Source: Ambrosia x helenae (Eukaryota; Streptophyta; Magnoliopsida; Asterales; Asteraceae). From it: 64,000 nucleotides of DNA. The notes below the pieces were generated by a model that worked only from the letters and a program-made list of their open reading frames with translations, was not told the origin of the DNA and searched no databases. The stretch spans positions 7,525,618-7,589,617 of the forward strand of contig CM061231.1 in NCBI GenBank assembly GCA_030844895.1. The letters run 5' to 3'. Numbering within the stretch: the first letter of the stretch is position 1; each line of letters opens with the position of its first letter. This document shows, one piece after another, positions 10,381 to 22,855 of the stretch. A program made the translations under genes and the position numbers.

Positions 10381-11375
10381 TGTTATGTGCCGGCTAAACC
10401 CAAGGCTAAACAAAAGGAAGACCAAACCCCATGCAACATGCATGCGATTAATGCCGCTTGGTCCAAATCAAGACTACTTATTTATTTTGTGCTAAAATAA
10501 AGGAATGATTAGTTTAACTACCTTTCATATCCACGTAAAAGTAGGATCTTAATTAAGCTATAATGTTGTCTTGTATCTCCTTATAAGGAGGACCTTGCAT
10601 TCTGGAATAATCATGTAGAAAAATTAGTCTAATACTCTGTCTAAAGTTCTTCTAGTATTCTCTCTATTTTCTTAGGCCAACGATATAATTGTTGGAGCCA
10701 CAACAGTGGTATCCGAGCGGCCTTGATCCACTCCTATAGACGCTCATGAATGGGATCTTACAATGGCTTGAATTGAGTCGACGTTTTTTGAGATGATGGA
10801 TCTTCACAAAAACGAGTCCCGAAGATGGGCACCGCACCCATTTTTTCTACACCATTACCGGCACCCGCTGCCGCACCACCACAACTAGCTCTAAAAACCT
10901 CTTCGACACCATCACCTCCTCCGCTTACACCCCCACCACCATTTCTGCCATCGCACCACCATCCTTATCAACCGCTTCTGCCACACCACTACAAACTGCT
11001 ACCAAACCGCCATTAAAAACTAAGTCATCTCCTGAAATGTTTACTCCTCTGCCAAAAAAAACTTATCTCAATAGCCCGTTAGATCCAAAACTTATTCGAC
11101 CCATTCCAATGAACATCCACGACCAAAACTATGACTTCCACCAGACTTGCTATGCGAAACGGAAAACAAGTTTGCCCATGTTCCTAATGCCTTACATACA
11201 CACGCAAGGTTTCTTTGAGAAAAATGATCACCACATGCAAAAACAAACAATTATATTGCCATCGCCGCCTTCATATGGTATTGACATCGGACCTTCTCAA
11301 CCCTACCTTTACAAGGATCACTTCCATGTGAACAATGAAGCAACGATTGCAAATTTTGTGTGGAAGCCTGTTTAG
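10381..11375 (+). mobile_element. truncated LTR retrotransposon (LTR, primer site, gag leader remnant)
   Basis: A probable LTR of about 324 bp starts TGTTATGTGCCGG and ends CACAACA at about 10704. TGGTATCCGAGC follows at 10707-10718, one base from the usual tRNA-Met primer-binding word. Beyond it are the short broken frames 10825-11016 (Pro/His-rich) and 11037-11375, which look like a decayed gag or leader with no recognisable domain. No second LTR or pol is present; the right edge abuts the AT-rich repeat block. Confidence 0.55.
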
Positions 11376-12214
11376 ATAAATATTGAAACGAATTAGTAAT
11401 AAAAAGACTGTTTAGATATTGCATTTCTCTATTGAAGTAACTTGAAAAAACAGTCAATGAAGATTTCAAATAATGATTTTTCGTATATAAAATGTATTTT
11501 ATATATCAAGGTATTATAATACGAAAATAGCCAAACATATTTAGTTTTGTATTAAATCAAATATTTAATTAATGTGAATTGATTTGTTTTATTTTATTTG
11601 TTCAGAATATTGTAAGAAATATAGTTTTAAACTTAGAGTGGAAGACCACATATTAAAAACACGTTTTTAAGGTACACGATTTAAATTTAATAATACATAA
11701 ATACGTTATCTTAAAAAAATAAATAATTTTTAATAAAGATTACTTTTGTTAGTTCATAAACATTTTCAAATTATGTTTGTTAATTTATTTCTAATTTTGC
11801 ATTATAATATAATTATATTAATTGATTTACAAAAAAACATAGAATATATATATATATTAAACTGAATTCCAGTAATTATACTAATAATTATAGTTGTAAC
11901 AAATAAAAACTGAATAAGTAATAATTATTAAATAAAGAAACAAATTAAAATAAATGTATTGTTTAAAATAATAAAATGAGAGGCTTTGTGATGGAGTTCT
12001 ATATACTCCATTGTGCTGTTTTTTTGTTACTATAGATAGAAATCGATTAATGTTGATTGATTTATTTTATTTATTTGTTTTGAACAATAAGAAAGTCTCA
12101 CAAAAAAAGCTTGACTAATTGCATTATGTTATTATTAATTTGTTTATTTGACTTTTGAATTTTAAGTATTTAAAATTAATATGTATTTGTTAAGCATAGT
12201 TTAACATCTAAAAC
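11376..12214. repeat. AT-rich repeat block, copy 1 left part
   Basis: This 839-bp stretch is nearly identical to 24441-25275. Its right end is cut by the Gypsy insertion at 12215, and the interrupted sequence resumes at 22856. No coding signal. Confidence 0.85.
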
Positions 12215-13439
12215 TGTCACACCCTCAAAATCCACTTGCGGAGTTTTACCGCGAGGCGCATGACAAACCAGGATCCAAACCAACGATCACAATAAACAAA
12301 TCTAAATGAACATATGCAATTTCAAAAACATAGTTTAAATCTCCAGTTACAGCGGAAGCTTATTCTCAAAACATAATCCAAAAGTAAACCAAATGTTCAA
12401 TGTTTGAAAAAAAAACCATGCAATCCTAACTAGACGCCGTGCAGACGCGTGCGCCCTAGTTCCATTGTGCTACCTTAGCGACCTGAGAAAACATGTAAAA
12501 GTTTACGTCAGCACAAAAATGCTGGTGAGTTTACAGGTTTTGTAATCACAGTACCAAGTTCAACCTGTCCATACTATAACAAATCGAAAACCAAAGTACG
12601 CTAGCTAGGCGTATGTTTTGTTACTACTACGATTGGAAAACCATTACTAACTCGCAAACCAGATGTCGTGCCCGAATAGTAAACCTGTTGTTCCTGTTTG
12701 AGACAATATGCACTCGCCCGGCCCTCCAAGCCGACGAGCGGGGTTGGTCACTCCCAATAGCGCTATTTACATTTCCCCATTGTGCTAACCCGCACATTCA
12801 TGGTTCCCCCGGGACTTCCAAAGATCGTATAGTAAACCATAGAAACCCATAGTATGACAGTAGTTACCAAACATAAGTTTTAACACATGTTTTCTCCCCC
12901 GAAAAGTGAAACCAGTTAAAAGAGGGGCCGTAAACTCACCTTAGGTTGCGTTACTTCGATATACGAATAATATCAGCAAGCTATGTTAGCCCCGTAAAGC
13001 GGCGACCTAACATATGACAGTTACAAGTACTTAGACTAATAACCCGTAGGTTAGTTAGTCCCTAGATGTCCAGACCATAACCAAGTTCGTTTGAAAACAC
13101 CGTGACTGTTAAATTAACCCAAAGTACAAGACTCGACATCCCATTGGTGACCCGAGACTCCCCGTGTTATACTTGCATTCACAAACATACAATCATGCAA
13201 TCACACTTAACATACGTTACAGTCCAACAAGTTATAGCACGTAGTTCAATTATCACATAAATAAGTCCGAACACATGTTACCAAGTTATTAGATATGTTA
13301 CGGGGTTCCTAGCATGTTCCTAGGTGTCAAATCGGGTCTCGGAATGTCAAAATATACTTACAGCAGAAGTTCAGGCGATTAGGAAAAGTCAACTAGCGAT
13401 TATGAAAGTCAACAGGCATTTAGGAATGCTAATTGCCTA

Positions 13440-13620
13440 TACTATAGGCAATTAGGTCATAAGACATGCATTTCAGGAGTCTATAGGCAATTAGGTCATA
13501 AGACATGCATTTAACTAGCAATTAGGTCATGAGACATGCATTTAACTAGCAATTAGGTCATAAGACATGCATTTAACTAGCAATTAGGTCATAAGACATG
13601 CAATAGAGGCATTTAACCCC
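13440..13620. repeat. 32-bp VNTR inside the LTR
   Basis: The unit containing CAATTAGGTCATAAGACATG occurs five times here and three times in the other LTR (about 21435-21545). The difference of two units (64 bp) equals the full length difference between the LTRs. Confidence 0.85.
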
Positions 13621-14384
13621 CAATCGCATGTAACATAGGCGATTAGGGAGTCTATTCACGCGATTGGCCTCCTAATCGCCCCTAACATAGGCGATTAGGG
13701 TTGCTAATCGCCAATAGCCCAGCTGTTCCGGTTTTTCGCGCATTTAACACTCCAAATCAGATCCAGAACATGTGTAAACATCAAATATCAATCAAACAAC
13801 TATTCCAAACATGTTTAAATCAAAATCCTTCGTTTAACCTCGTTCTATCAGCCCTGCATGCAACCATGTAATCCAAACACAATACACATAGCATGAAACA
13901 TTACATTAACATGCATAACTATAATCCTAATGAACAATTACTCAGATTCCATCATCATGCCATCATTATTAATCTGAAACTAACCTAATAACATGTTAAT
14001 CACCATCTTGAATCACAAAAACCCTAGCTTTTAATTGAAAACCCACATACATCATGCATGCTATTTAAAATCCAATTAACAATACTTATTAACGATTTTC
14101 AGAAAGCTTATTCGTTTTAAAACAGGTCTGGACCGTTAGGGATTTAATAAAAACGTTAGTAAAGATTGCATGGATGAAAATCACACCTTAGATTGTGATA
14201 GATTGATGAAATAAGCTTGAAACCTTGTGTTTTGATCTAAAATCACGTTCCAGAGGTTGTGTGTGTGTGTTGGGGCGGGTTATGGGACGACTAGGGTTGA
14301 TATTATGAAGTTTAGGAGGTCAAGCATTGTATTTATAGTCGTTTTTAGTCGTCCAGTACGTAACACGCGATTGTGCAGCAGCTA

Positions 14385-14530
14385 TACGCGATTAGGGCTC
14401 CTAATCGCATGAAACTTCATGCAATTAGGGCCTAATCGCCCCTAAGGCATGCGATTAGCATGCTAATCGCCTCCAATGAGGCCCAATCGCCTCCCCTATA
14501 GGCGATTAGCCTCCCCTAATCGCCTATAGG
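14385..14530. repeat. GCGATTAG / CTAATCGC palindromic array in the LTR
   Basis: At least eight GCGATTAG-type words in both orientations form nested palindromes (for example GCATGCGATTAGCATGC). A second cluster lies at 13365-13705, and the matching array in the other LTR is at about 22320-22465. On the element's strand the array is just upstream of the TATA-like word. Confidence 0.75.
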
Positions 14531-14914
14531 GGTTGGTTCCGTGTATTTTGCGCGTTAAACCCCGTTTTAACATATGTTAACACATTTTCACATACCGACA
14601 AGTCACATAATGATTGTCAACACATAACACTTGCAAACAAACATATTCACACTCGTTCACCAATTCCCGGGACTCGAGACTTGTATGTTCCGTACGCTCT
14701 GACGATTCTACGAATCGTCACCACTTGTACACTTGGTTAAGGACTGACATCTAATGAACCTCTAGACTAACATCCGATGATCCTCTATACTGAACTAACA
14801 GTTCCCGAACCATAACACGACTTAACTAACCCAGTTAAGTACAATATACGCGTGACTCGCTAAGGTAGACTTTCATCTAGACACGTTGTTAACCAGAATT
14901 TGACGGGTGTCACA

Positions 14915-14926
14915 TCATCCCCACGT
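14915..14926 (-). other. polypurine tract of the Tekay-like element
   Basis: On the minus strand GTGGGGATGA abuts the 3' LTR, the expected plus-strand primer. The junction word TGTCACATCATCCCCACG recurs at 15024-15041, overlapping the pol stop codon. Confidence 0.7.
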
Positions 14927-15024
14927 TAAAAGAATTTTCGTCCCGAAAATTGCACAAGTGTCAAAAGGAATATCAACAGAAACAGACAAAAGATAGAAAC
15001 CAAGAGAGAGATTTACCTGAGTTG

Positions 15025-15890
15025 TCACATCATCCCCACGTTAAAAAGGAATCTCGCCCCGAACGCTTCCTTAGGAAAGAGATGAGGATACTTAGACTTC
15101 ATCTGATCCTCCCGCTCCCAAGTGTACTCTGGTCCCCGGTTCGAGTTCCAGCGGACCTTAACAATGCGAATCTTGCTATGACGTAGGCTACGAATCTTGT
15201 AATCAAGGATCTCAACAGGTTCCTCCACAATCCGAAGACGATCATCCACCTTGATCTCTTCCAGTGGAACAATAAGAGACTCGTCAGCCAGACACTTCTT
15301 TAAGTTGGACACATGGAAGACGTTATGTACGTTACCGAGCTCCGTCGGTAAATCAAGACGATATGCCACCGGTCCAATCCGTTCCAGGATTGTAAATGGG
15401 CCGACATACCGAGGGTTGAGTTTGCCACGCTTCCCAAAGCGTATGACGCCCTTCCACGGTGAAACTTTCAGAAGTACTTTGTCATCAACTTGGAATTCCA
15501 ATGGTTTGCGACGCTGATCGGCATAACTCTTTTGCCGATCCCGTGCCGCTGCCAACCGGTTACGAATCTGTACGATCTTTTCCGAAGTTTCGTACACTAG
15601 TTCAGGCCCAGTGAGTTGACTCTCACCCACTTCAGCCCAACAAAGAGGAGAACGACATTTCCGCCCGTACAATGCCTCGAACGGAGCTGCCTTGATGCTC
15701 GTGTGGTAACTGTTGTTGTAAGAGAATTCTACCAACGGTAGATGAGCTTCCCAACCTTTGCCAAAATCGATCACACATGCCCGCAGCATGTCTTCTAAAG
15801 TTTGAATCGTGCGTTCACTCTGACCGTCAGTCTGTGGGTGATAAGCTGTACTCATGTCCAGCTGGGTACCCAAAGCTTTGTGCAAGGATT
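15025..15890 (-). pseudogene. integrase C-terminal part with chromodomain-like tail
   Basis: About 286 codons holding the last part of the integrase core (YHPQTDGQSERTIQTLED, with the third acidic catalytic residue), the DNA-binding region (NPRYVGPF, HNVFHVSNLKKCL) and a chromodomain-like tail (VEILDYKIRSL, WEREDQMKSKYPHLF). It follows from the upstream pol frame but is shifted by one missing base at about 15889, right after the second catalytic aspartate region (SDRDSHFTS). Its stop codon overlaps a second copy of the polypurine/LTR junction word. Confidence 0.88.
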
Positions 15891-17775
15891 TCAGAAGTGA
15901 GAAGTAAAATGGGAGTCACGATCCGAAATAATAGAAACCGGCACCCCGTGCTTAGAAACAACTTCCTTCAGATAAAGACGAGCCAAACGATCCATGGTGT
16001 CGGTCTCTTTAATAGCGAGAAAATGGGCTGATTTCGTCAATCGGTCAACAATCACCCATATCTTATCATTCCCGCTCGGTGACTTAGGAAGTTGCGTGAC
16101 AAAATCCATTGTAATCCGTTCCCATTTCCACTCCGGAATTTCAGGTTGTTGCAAGAGACCCGACGGTTTCTGGTATTCCACCTTGACCTTAGCACAGGTC
16201 AAACATTTGCTCACGTATGAGGCTATATCCGACCTCATGTTTGGCCACCAGTAAAGCATCTTCAGATCTTGGTACATCTTATCCGAACCAGGATGAATAG
16301 AATACCGGGACTTGTGAGCCTCATCTAGGACAAGCTCCCGAAGTCCCCCGAATAAAGGAACCCATATGCGTTCTGCGAAGTAGTGCAGGCCATCAGGCCT
16401 TTGCTCGAGGTGCTTGTCGGCACCGTGCATAGTCTCAGCTTTAAGGTTTTCCTCCTTCAAAGCTTCTAACTGGGCAGAACGGAGTTGGTCAGGTAAGGAG
16501 GAATGTATGGTGAGCTGCAACGCCCGAACACGACGAGGATTAACTGATTCCTTCCTGCTCAAGGCGTCTGCTACTACATTCGCCTTGCCAGGATGGTACT
16601 TAATGGCGCAATCATAGTCGTTCAGTAGTTCAATCCAACGGCGTTGTCGTATGTTCAAATGTTGTTGGTCGAAAATATGTTGAAGACTCTTGTGATCGGT
16701 GTAGATGGTGCATTTGGTACCGTACAAGTAATGTCTCCAAATTTTCAACGCGAAAACCACTGCACCCAACTCTAAGTCATGGGTGGTGTAGTTCTTCTCG
16801 TGCACCTTGAGTTGACGAGAAGCGTACGCAATCACTTTCTCGCGTTGCATCAACACGCAACCGAGACCGTGAATAGAAGCATCACAGTAAACAACGAAAT
16901 CATCAGGGCCTTCAGGTAAGGACAAAATAGGAGCAGAACAAAGTTTAGACTTCAGCTCTTGAAATGCCGACTCTTGTGGTTCACCCCAGTCGAATTTTCT
17001 ATCCTTCTGTGTGAGAGTGGTGAGGGGTTGAGCGATCTTCGAGAACCCCTTAATGAAACGACGATAGTAGCCCACAAGGCCTAGAAATTGCCGCACCTCG
17101 GTTGGCGTCTTTGGTGCTCCCCAGTCCTTGATCGCTTCAATCTTAGCTGGATCGACATGAATTCCTAGTTCATTAACCACATGTCCTAGGAACTGAACTT
17201 CGCGTAACCAAAAGTCACACTTTGAGAACTTTGCGTAAAGCTGTTCCCGTCGCAAAAGTTCCAAAACCAAACGCAGGTGTTCCTCGTGTTCGGTCTTGTT
17301 TTTGGAGTAAATCAGGATGTCATCAATAAACACAATGACGAACTTGTCAAGATATGGTTTGCAAACGCGGTTCATCAAGTCCATGAAAACCGCCGGTGCG
17401 TTGGTGAGACCGAAAGGCATGACCAAAAATTCGAAATGGCCATAACGTGTACGAAAGGCAGTCTTTGCAACGTCAGCTTCCCTTACGCGTAACTGGTGAT
17501 AACCGGACCTCAAATCAATCTTGGAGTAGTAGCTAGAACCCTGGAGTTGGTCGAATATATCATCAATACGTGGAAGAGGATAACGGTTCTTGACGGTCAA
17601 TTTGTTCAATTCTCTGTAATCCACACACAATCAAAAACTTCCATCCTTCTTCTTAACGAACAGAATCGGGGCTCCCCAAGGGAAGAACTTGGTCTGATGA
17701 AACCCTTGTCCAAGAGTTCCTGTAACTGACTGGACAATTCCTGCATCTCGGGAGGTGCAAGACGGTAGGGGGCCG
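15891..17775 (-). pseudogene. reverse transcriptase, RNase H and integrase N-terminal part
   Basis: In order: RT with VDYRELNKLTVKNRYPLPRI, MPFGLTNAP and the catalytic FIDDIL; RNase H with YCDASIHGLGCVL and YTDHKSLQHI; the integrase HHCC zinc finger ending CLTCAKVK; and the first two catalytic aspartates (DFVTQL, SDRDSHFT). Lesions read directly: a missing base at about 17770, a second frame disturbance at about 17685, and TGA at 17631-17633 in the VKKKDGSF / CVDYREL junction, which fits a C-to-T change in an arginine codon. The long frame from 17630 to 15891 is otherwise open (579 codons), so decay is recent. Confidence 0.92.
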
Positions 17776-19657
17776 AGCAATAGGAGCAGCCCCTGGTACG
17801 AGATCAATACCGAACTCAACCTGACGATGGGGAGGAAGGCCAGATAAATCATCGGGGAAAACATCAGGAAACTCGCGTACAACAGGAATATCGTCAATCT
17901 TCTTCTCATCGGTAGAGGAAACAGATAATAATGCCAAAACGGCCGAATAACCCTTTCGAAGATACTTAAGGGCTTTCATGCTGGAGATGAGATTTAGCGG
18001 AACACCGCCCTTGATACCGTACACAGAAAGGAATTCTCCATCAAGGAGAGGAATTCGAATAATCTTGTCGTAACAAACAATCTCCGCGCGATACAAAGAC
18101 AACCAATCCATGCCTACAACAACGTCAAAACTACCCAAAGGTACCGGCATAAGGTCGATGGGGAACGACAAACCCGACAACTCTAGTTGACACTCCCGAA
18201 GGATACAAGTAGCTTCAATCTTTTTACCGTCAGCCAACTCAATTATATACTTAGCCTCTAATGGTACGGGTACTACATCTAGCAGTCGACTAACTTCCAT
18301 AGATATAAAACTTTTATCGGCACCAGAATCAAATAAAACGCTAACAGAGCGATTATTGAGAAGGAACGTACCGGTAACTGTGTCAGGATCCTGTCTAGCC
18401 TCAGCGGCTCCAATGACGAAGGCACGTGCATTCCTGCCGCCGCCCCCGTTGTTCCCGTTACCGTTGTTCCCGCCCTGCTTCAGTTTCGGGCAATCCTTCT
18501 TGTAATGCCCAGTCTCCCCACAGTAGTAACATCCCTGTCTTCCCGTAGTTCCTTGAGTAGTAGGAGCCGAGTTAGTAGTTGGAGCCTGGGTCGATGGAAG
18601 TGTCGCCCGACAGTCTTTAGCAAAATGTCCAAATCGCTGACAGCGATGGCAACGATTACGGTCGCAGTCCCCCTGATGATGACGCCCACACTTGTTGCAT
18701 TTAGGCAATTTCCCCGCATAACCACCCTGCTTGTTACCAGAAGAAGAACCCCCGCTATCAAATCTCTTACCCTGTTGTGCAGGCACAGATCCTTTCCCCT
18801 CATTTTCCCACTTACGCTTGTTATTCTCCGGGGCCTTGACAGTCGAACCCTTAGCAGGCAAGATACCCTCATTTACCTTCAAGTTGGTCATCCTATGAGC
18901 CGATCGGACCACCTCTGAGTATGTAGGATGATTTCCCGCAGCCACCAACCCTGCGATCTCTGGTACTAGCCTCGAAATATAGTGTTCGATCCTCCTGTAC
19001 TCTGGCACATGCAGATCAGGACACAGCACTGCCAACTCATTACGCCTTACCGTATACTTTTCAATTTCGGACCCAGTCATCTTGAGGTTCCATACCTCGT
19101 GCTCTAATTTCTGCACTTCTTCCTTGGGACAGTACTCTCGCTTCAGCAGTTGCACAAAATTCTCCCAAGGCATAGCATAAGCCTCCCCAATACCCATGTT
19201 CTGGGTGATATTGTTCCACCATGTCAAAGCAACATCCTGGAACAACGCAGCAGCATACTTGACTCGGTCCTCTGGGAGACAGTTGCACATCAGAAACACT
19301 GACTCCACCTTTTCCAGCCACCTGAGCAAGCTCACCGCACCCTCAGTGCCAGAGAATTCCTGGGGCTTACAGTCCCGAAACATCTTGTAGGTACACATGG
19401 GTGGGGGTGGGTTAACAGGACCACCTGAAATGAAACGCATGAGAAACCACGAAGAACGTAAACAAGGTTCAGTAATGAGGCAAAAATGGATAAATCAACT
19501 TACCACCACCATTGTGCCCTAACTGGAAGGCAGCTTGTAGCAAGTTGTTCAGATCATCCTGTGATAGGTTTACACCTCCACGACCACCACCACCACCGCG
19601 ACCACCACCACGTCCACCATTGCGGCCACCTCCACGTCCTCCTCGTACTCCAGACAT
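17776..19657 (-). CDS. gag and aspartic protease, with a 79-nt intron near the start
   Basis: The ATG at 19655-19657 opens a glycine/arginine-rich leader (MSGVRGGRGG...), then QLGHNGG, where a GTAAGT donor interrupts at 19503. After the TTTCAG acceptor (19425) the frame resumes as GGPVNPPPPM and continues through the retrotransposon gag domain (EFSGTEGAVSLLRWLEKVE, ALTWWNN), two clear CCHC knuckles (CHRCQRFGHFAKDC and CYYCGETGHYKKDC), a third degenerate one, and the protease active site LFDSGADKSF. Exon phases fit (1 + 2 bases). Without splicing, translation from this ATG would stop after 63 codons, or would have to start at the downstream ATG at 19440. The reading ends at a single-base deletion at about 17770. 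Confidence 0.85.
19425..19503 (-). other. putative intron inside gag
   Basis: 79 bases, GTAAGT at the 5' side and a pyrimidine-containing TTTCATTTCAG-like 3' side, with a TTACTGAAC branch-point-like word upstream. Removing it joins two frames exactly. Retrotransposon genomic RNA must stay unspliced to be copied, so splicing would be alternative. Confidence 0.6.
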
Positions 19658-20197
19658 GATTCTGACAGAAAGAACGAGAAAATTTAGTTTCACAGCTAAT
19701 GGTAACCATTAGCATTCGTAAGATTAAAGCTAGATCCAACTCAGGACTATCCATTCAAACCCAGAGCTCACTAGGGCTTTCATGCATTTCGGTTTATGAT
19801 TTTGTGTGCACCCAAAATGATAAACCGCTCTACATGGTCCTCCAAGTGTTCTCCTAGTTCAAAGTTCAAATCACCGAACATAGACTCTTAGCTATACACC
19901 GTAATGCTACGGTAGTTTATAGCAAATGTTTCTATTGGAGTATGAAAGGGAGATGTCCGAGCCTTGGACAAATCTCAAGAGTACACGATTTACCCCAATA
20001 TACCACACTGCCTAGAAAGTAAGTAACCCGACCTAAGATAGAACGGATGATGTAACATAGTAAGGTCAGATGATTTAGAGACACCCCGACAAGCCCATTC
20101 GTAATCCACCATAATGTTTAGTACTATGTGATCGTCTAGTGTGTGCGACTCGGCTATAGTCTAGACTCTACATGCAGTCCTAGTTCACTATAACCAT

Positions 20198-20211
20198 TGG
20201 CTCTGATACCA
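20198..20211 (-). other. primer-binding site (tRNA-Met type)
   Basis: On the minus strand TGGTATCAGAGCCA lies just inside the 5' LTR (the LTR edge is at 20215), the usual tRNA-Met primer site of plant Gypsy and Copia elements. The leader to 19658 is non-coding. Confidence 0.9.
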
Positions 20212-20214
20212 ATC

Positions 20215-22850
20215 TGTCACACCCTCAAAATCCACTTGCGAAGTTTTACCGCGAGGCGCATGACAAACCAGGATCCAAACCAACGATCACAATAAACAAA
20301 TCTAAATGAACATATGCAATTTCAAAAACATAGTTTAAATCTCCAGTTACAGCGGAAGCTTATTCTCAAAACATAATCCAAAAGTAAACCAAATGTTCAA
20401 TGTTTGAAAAAAAACCATGCAATCCTAACTAGACGCCGTGCAGACGCGTGCGCCCTAGTTCCATTGTGCTACCTTAGCGACCTGAGAAAACATGTAAAAG
20501 TTTACGTCAGCACAAAAATGCTGGTGAGTTTACAGGTTTTGTAATCACAGTACCAAGTTCAACCTGTCCATACTATAACAAATCGAAAACCAAAGTACGC
20601 TAGCTAGGCGTATGTTTTGTTACTACTACGATTGGAAAACCATTACTAACTCGCAAACCAGATGTCGTGCCCGAATAGTAAACCTGTTGTTCCTGTTTGA
20701 GACAATATGCACTCGCCCGGCCCTCCAAGCCGACGAGCGGGGTTGGTCACTCCCAATAGCGCTATTTACATTTCCCCATTGTGCTAACCCGCACATTCAT
20801 GGTTCCCCCCGGGACTTCCAAAGATCGTATAGTAAACCATAGAAACCCATAGTATGACAGTAGTTACCAAACATAAGTTTTAACACATGTTTTCTCCCCC
20901 GAAAAGTAAAACCAGTTAAAAGAGGGGCCGTAAACTCACCTTAGGTTGCGTTACTTCGATATACGAATAATATCAGCAAGCTATGTTAGCCCCGTAAAGC
21001 GGCGACCTAACATATGACAGTTACAAGTACTTAGACTAATAACCCCGTAGGTTAGTTAGTCCCTAGATGTCCAGACCATAACCAAGTTCGTTTGAAAACA
21101 CCGTGACTGTTAAATTAACCCAAAGTACAAGACTCGACATCCCATTGGTGACCCGAGACTCCCCGTGTTATACTTGCATTCACAAACATACAATCATGCA
21201 ATCACACTTAACATACGTTACAGTCCAACAAGTTATAGCACGTAGTTCAATTATCACATAAATAAGTCCGAACACATGTTACCAAGTTATTAGATATGTT
21301 ACGGGGTTCCTAGCATGTTCCTAGGTGTCAAATCGGGTCTCGGAATGTCAAAATATACTTACAGCAGAAGTTCAGGCGATTAGGAAAAGTCAACTAGCGA
21401 TTATGAAAGTCAACAGGCATTTAGGAATGCTAATTGCCTATACTATAGGCAATTAGGTCATAAGACATGCATTTCAGGAGTCTATAGGCAATTAGGTCAT
21501 AAGACATGCATTTAACTAGCAATTAGGTCATAAGACATGCAATAGAGGCATTTAGCCCCCAATCGCATGTAACATAGGCGATTAGGGAGTCTATTCAGGC
21601 GATTGGCCTCCTAATCACCCCTAACATAGGCGATTAGGGTTGCTAATTGCCAATAGCCCAGCTGTTCCGGTTTTTTGCGCGTTTAACACTCCAAATCAGA
21701 TCCAGAACATGTGTAAACATCAAATATCAATCAAACAACTATTCCAAACATGTTTAAATCAAAATCCTTCGTTTAACCTCGTTCTATCAGCCCTGCATGC
21801 AACCATGTAATCCAAACACAATACACATAGCATGAAACATTACATTAACATGCATAACCATAATCCTAATGAACAATTACTCAGATTCCATCATCATGCC
21901 ATCATTATTAATCTGAAACTAACCTAATAACATGTTAATCATCCATCTTGAATCACAAAAACCCTAGCTTTTAATTGAAACCCACAAACATCATGCATGC
22001 TATTTAAAATCCAATTAACAATACTTATTAACGATTTTCAGAAAGCTTATTCGTTTTAAAACAGGTCTGGACCGTTAGGGATTTAATAAAAACGTTAGTA
22101 AAGATTGCATGGATGAAAATCACACCTTAGATTGTGATAGATTGATGAAATAAGCTTGAAACCTTGTGTTTTGATCTAAAATCACGTTCCAGAGGTTGTG
22201 TGTGTGTTGGGGCGGGTTATGGGACGACTAGGGTTGATATTATGAAGTTTAGGAGGTCAAGCATTGTATTTATAGTCGTTTTTAGTCGTCCAGTACGTAA
22301 CACGCGATTGTGCAGCAGCTATACGCGATTAGGGCTCCTAATCGCATGAAACTTCATGCAATTAGGGCCTAATCGCCCCTAAGGCATGCGATTAGCATGC
22401 TAATCGCCTCCAATGAGGCCCAATCGCCTCCCCTATAGGCGATTAGCCTCCCCTAATCGCCTATAGGGGTTGGTTCCGTGTATTTTGTGCGTTAAACCCC
22501 GTTTTAACATATGTTAACACATTTTCACATACCGACAAGTCACATAATGATTGTCAACACATAACACTTGCAAACAAACATATTCACACTCGTTCACCAA
22601 TTCCGGGACTCGAGACTTGTATGTTCCCTATGCTCTGACGATTCTACGAATCGTCACCACTTGTACACTTGGTTAAGGACTGACATCTAATGAACCTCTA
22701 GACTAACATCCGATGATCCTCTATACTGAACTAACAGTTCCCGAACCATAACACGACTTAACTAACCCAGTTAAGTACAATATACGCGTGACTCGCTAAG
22801 GTAGACTTTCATCTAGACACGTTGTTAACCAGAATTTGCCGGGTGTCACA
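20215..22850 (-). repeat. 5' LTR of the Tekay-like element
   Basis: 2636 bp, nearly identical to 12215-14914 apart from scattered substitutions and the 64-bp VNTR difference. It ends at the AAAAC target duplication. Confidence 0.92.
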
Positions 22851-22855
22851 AAAAC

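Larger units (their letters stand above)
12215..14914 (-). repeat. 3' LTR of the Tekay-like element
   Basis: 2700 bp. It is 64 bp longer than its partner because it holds two more copies of a 32-bp unit near 13440-13620. A TATA-like CTATAAATA is read on the minus strand at about 14329-14338. Confidence 0.92.
12215..22850 (-). mobile_element. full-length Ty3/Gypsy (Tekay-like chromovirus) retrotransposon
   Basis: A 10,636-bp element read on the minus strand, flanked by AAAAC (12210-12214 and 22851-22855). It has two LTRs of 2.64 and 2.70 kb with TGTCACACCC...GGGTGTCACA ends, a tRNA-Met primer site (20198-20211), gag-protease, RT-RNase H-integrase, and a polypurine tract beside the 3' LTR (14915-14926). 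The integrase tail with the FHVSNLKKCL and WEREDQM motifs is typical of the chromodomain Tekay/Del group. The LTRs differ by few substitutions, so the insertion is young, yet pol has at least two single-base deletions and an in-frame stop, so this copy cannot make an intact polyprotein. Confidence 0.93.

Noticed and set aside
10825..11375. Pro/His-rich ORFs as host proteins
   Set aside because: They directly follow an LTR end and a primer-binding word and are better explained as a decayed retroelement leader or gag.
12613..12852. A 75-79 codon ORF found in three LTRs (9320-9547 minus, 12613-12852 plus, 20612-20842 plus), always antisense to the element
   Set aside because: It follows from LTR sequence similarity. 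The ends of the frame change with one-base indels between copies and there is no domain, so it is most likely chance conservation.
13360..13740. CRISPR-like array of regularly repeated GCGATTAG/CAATTAGG words
   Set aside because: The spacers are themselves repeated, the setting is a plant LTR, and no cas genes exist; it is an LTR-internal tandem repeat.
18505..18918. Plus-strand and alternate-frame ORFs over the gag-protease region, rich in Arg/Ser
   Set aside because: Shadow frames of the minus-strand gag zinc-knuckle region.
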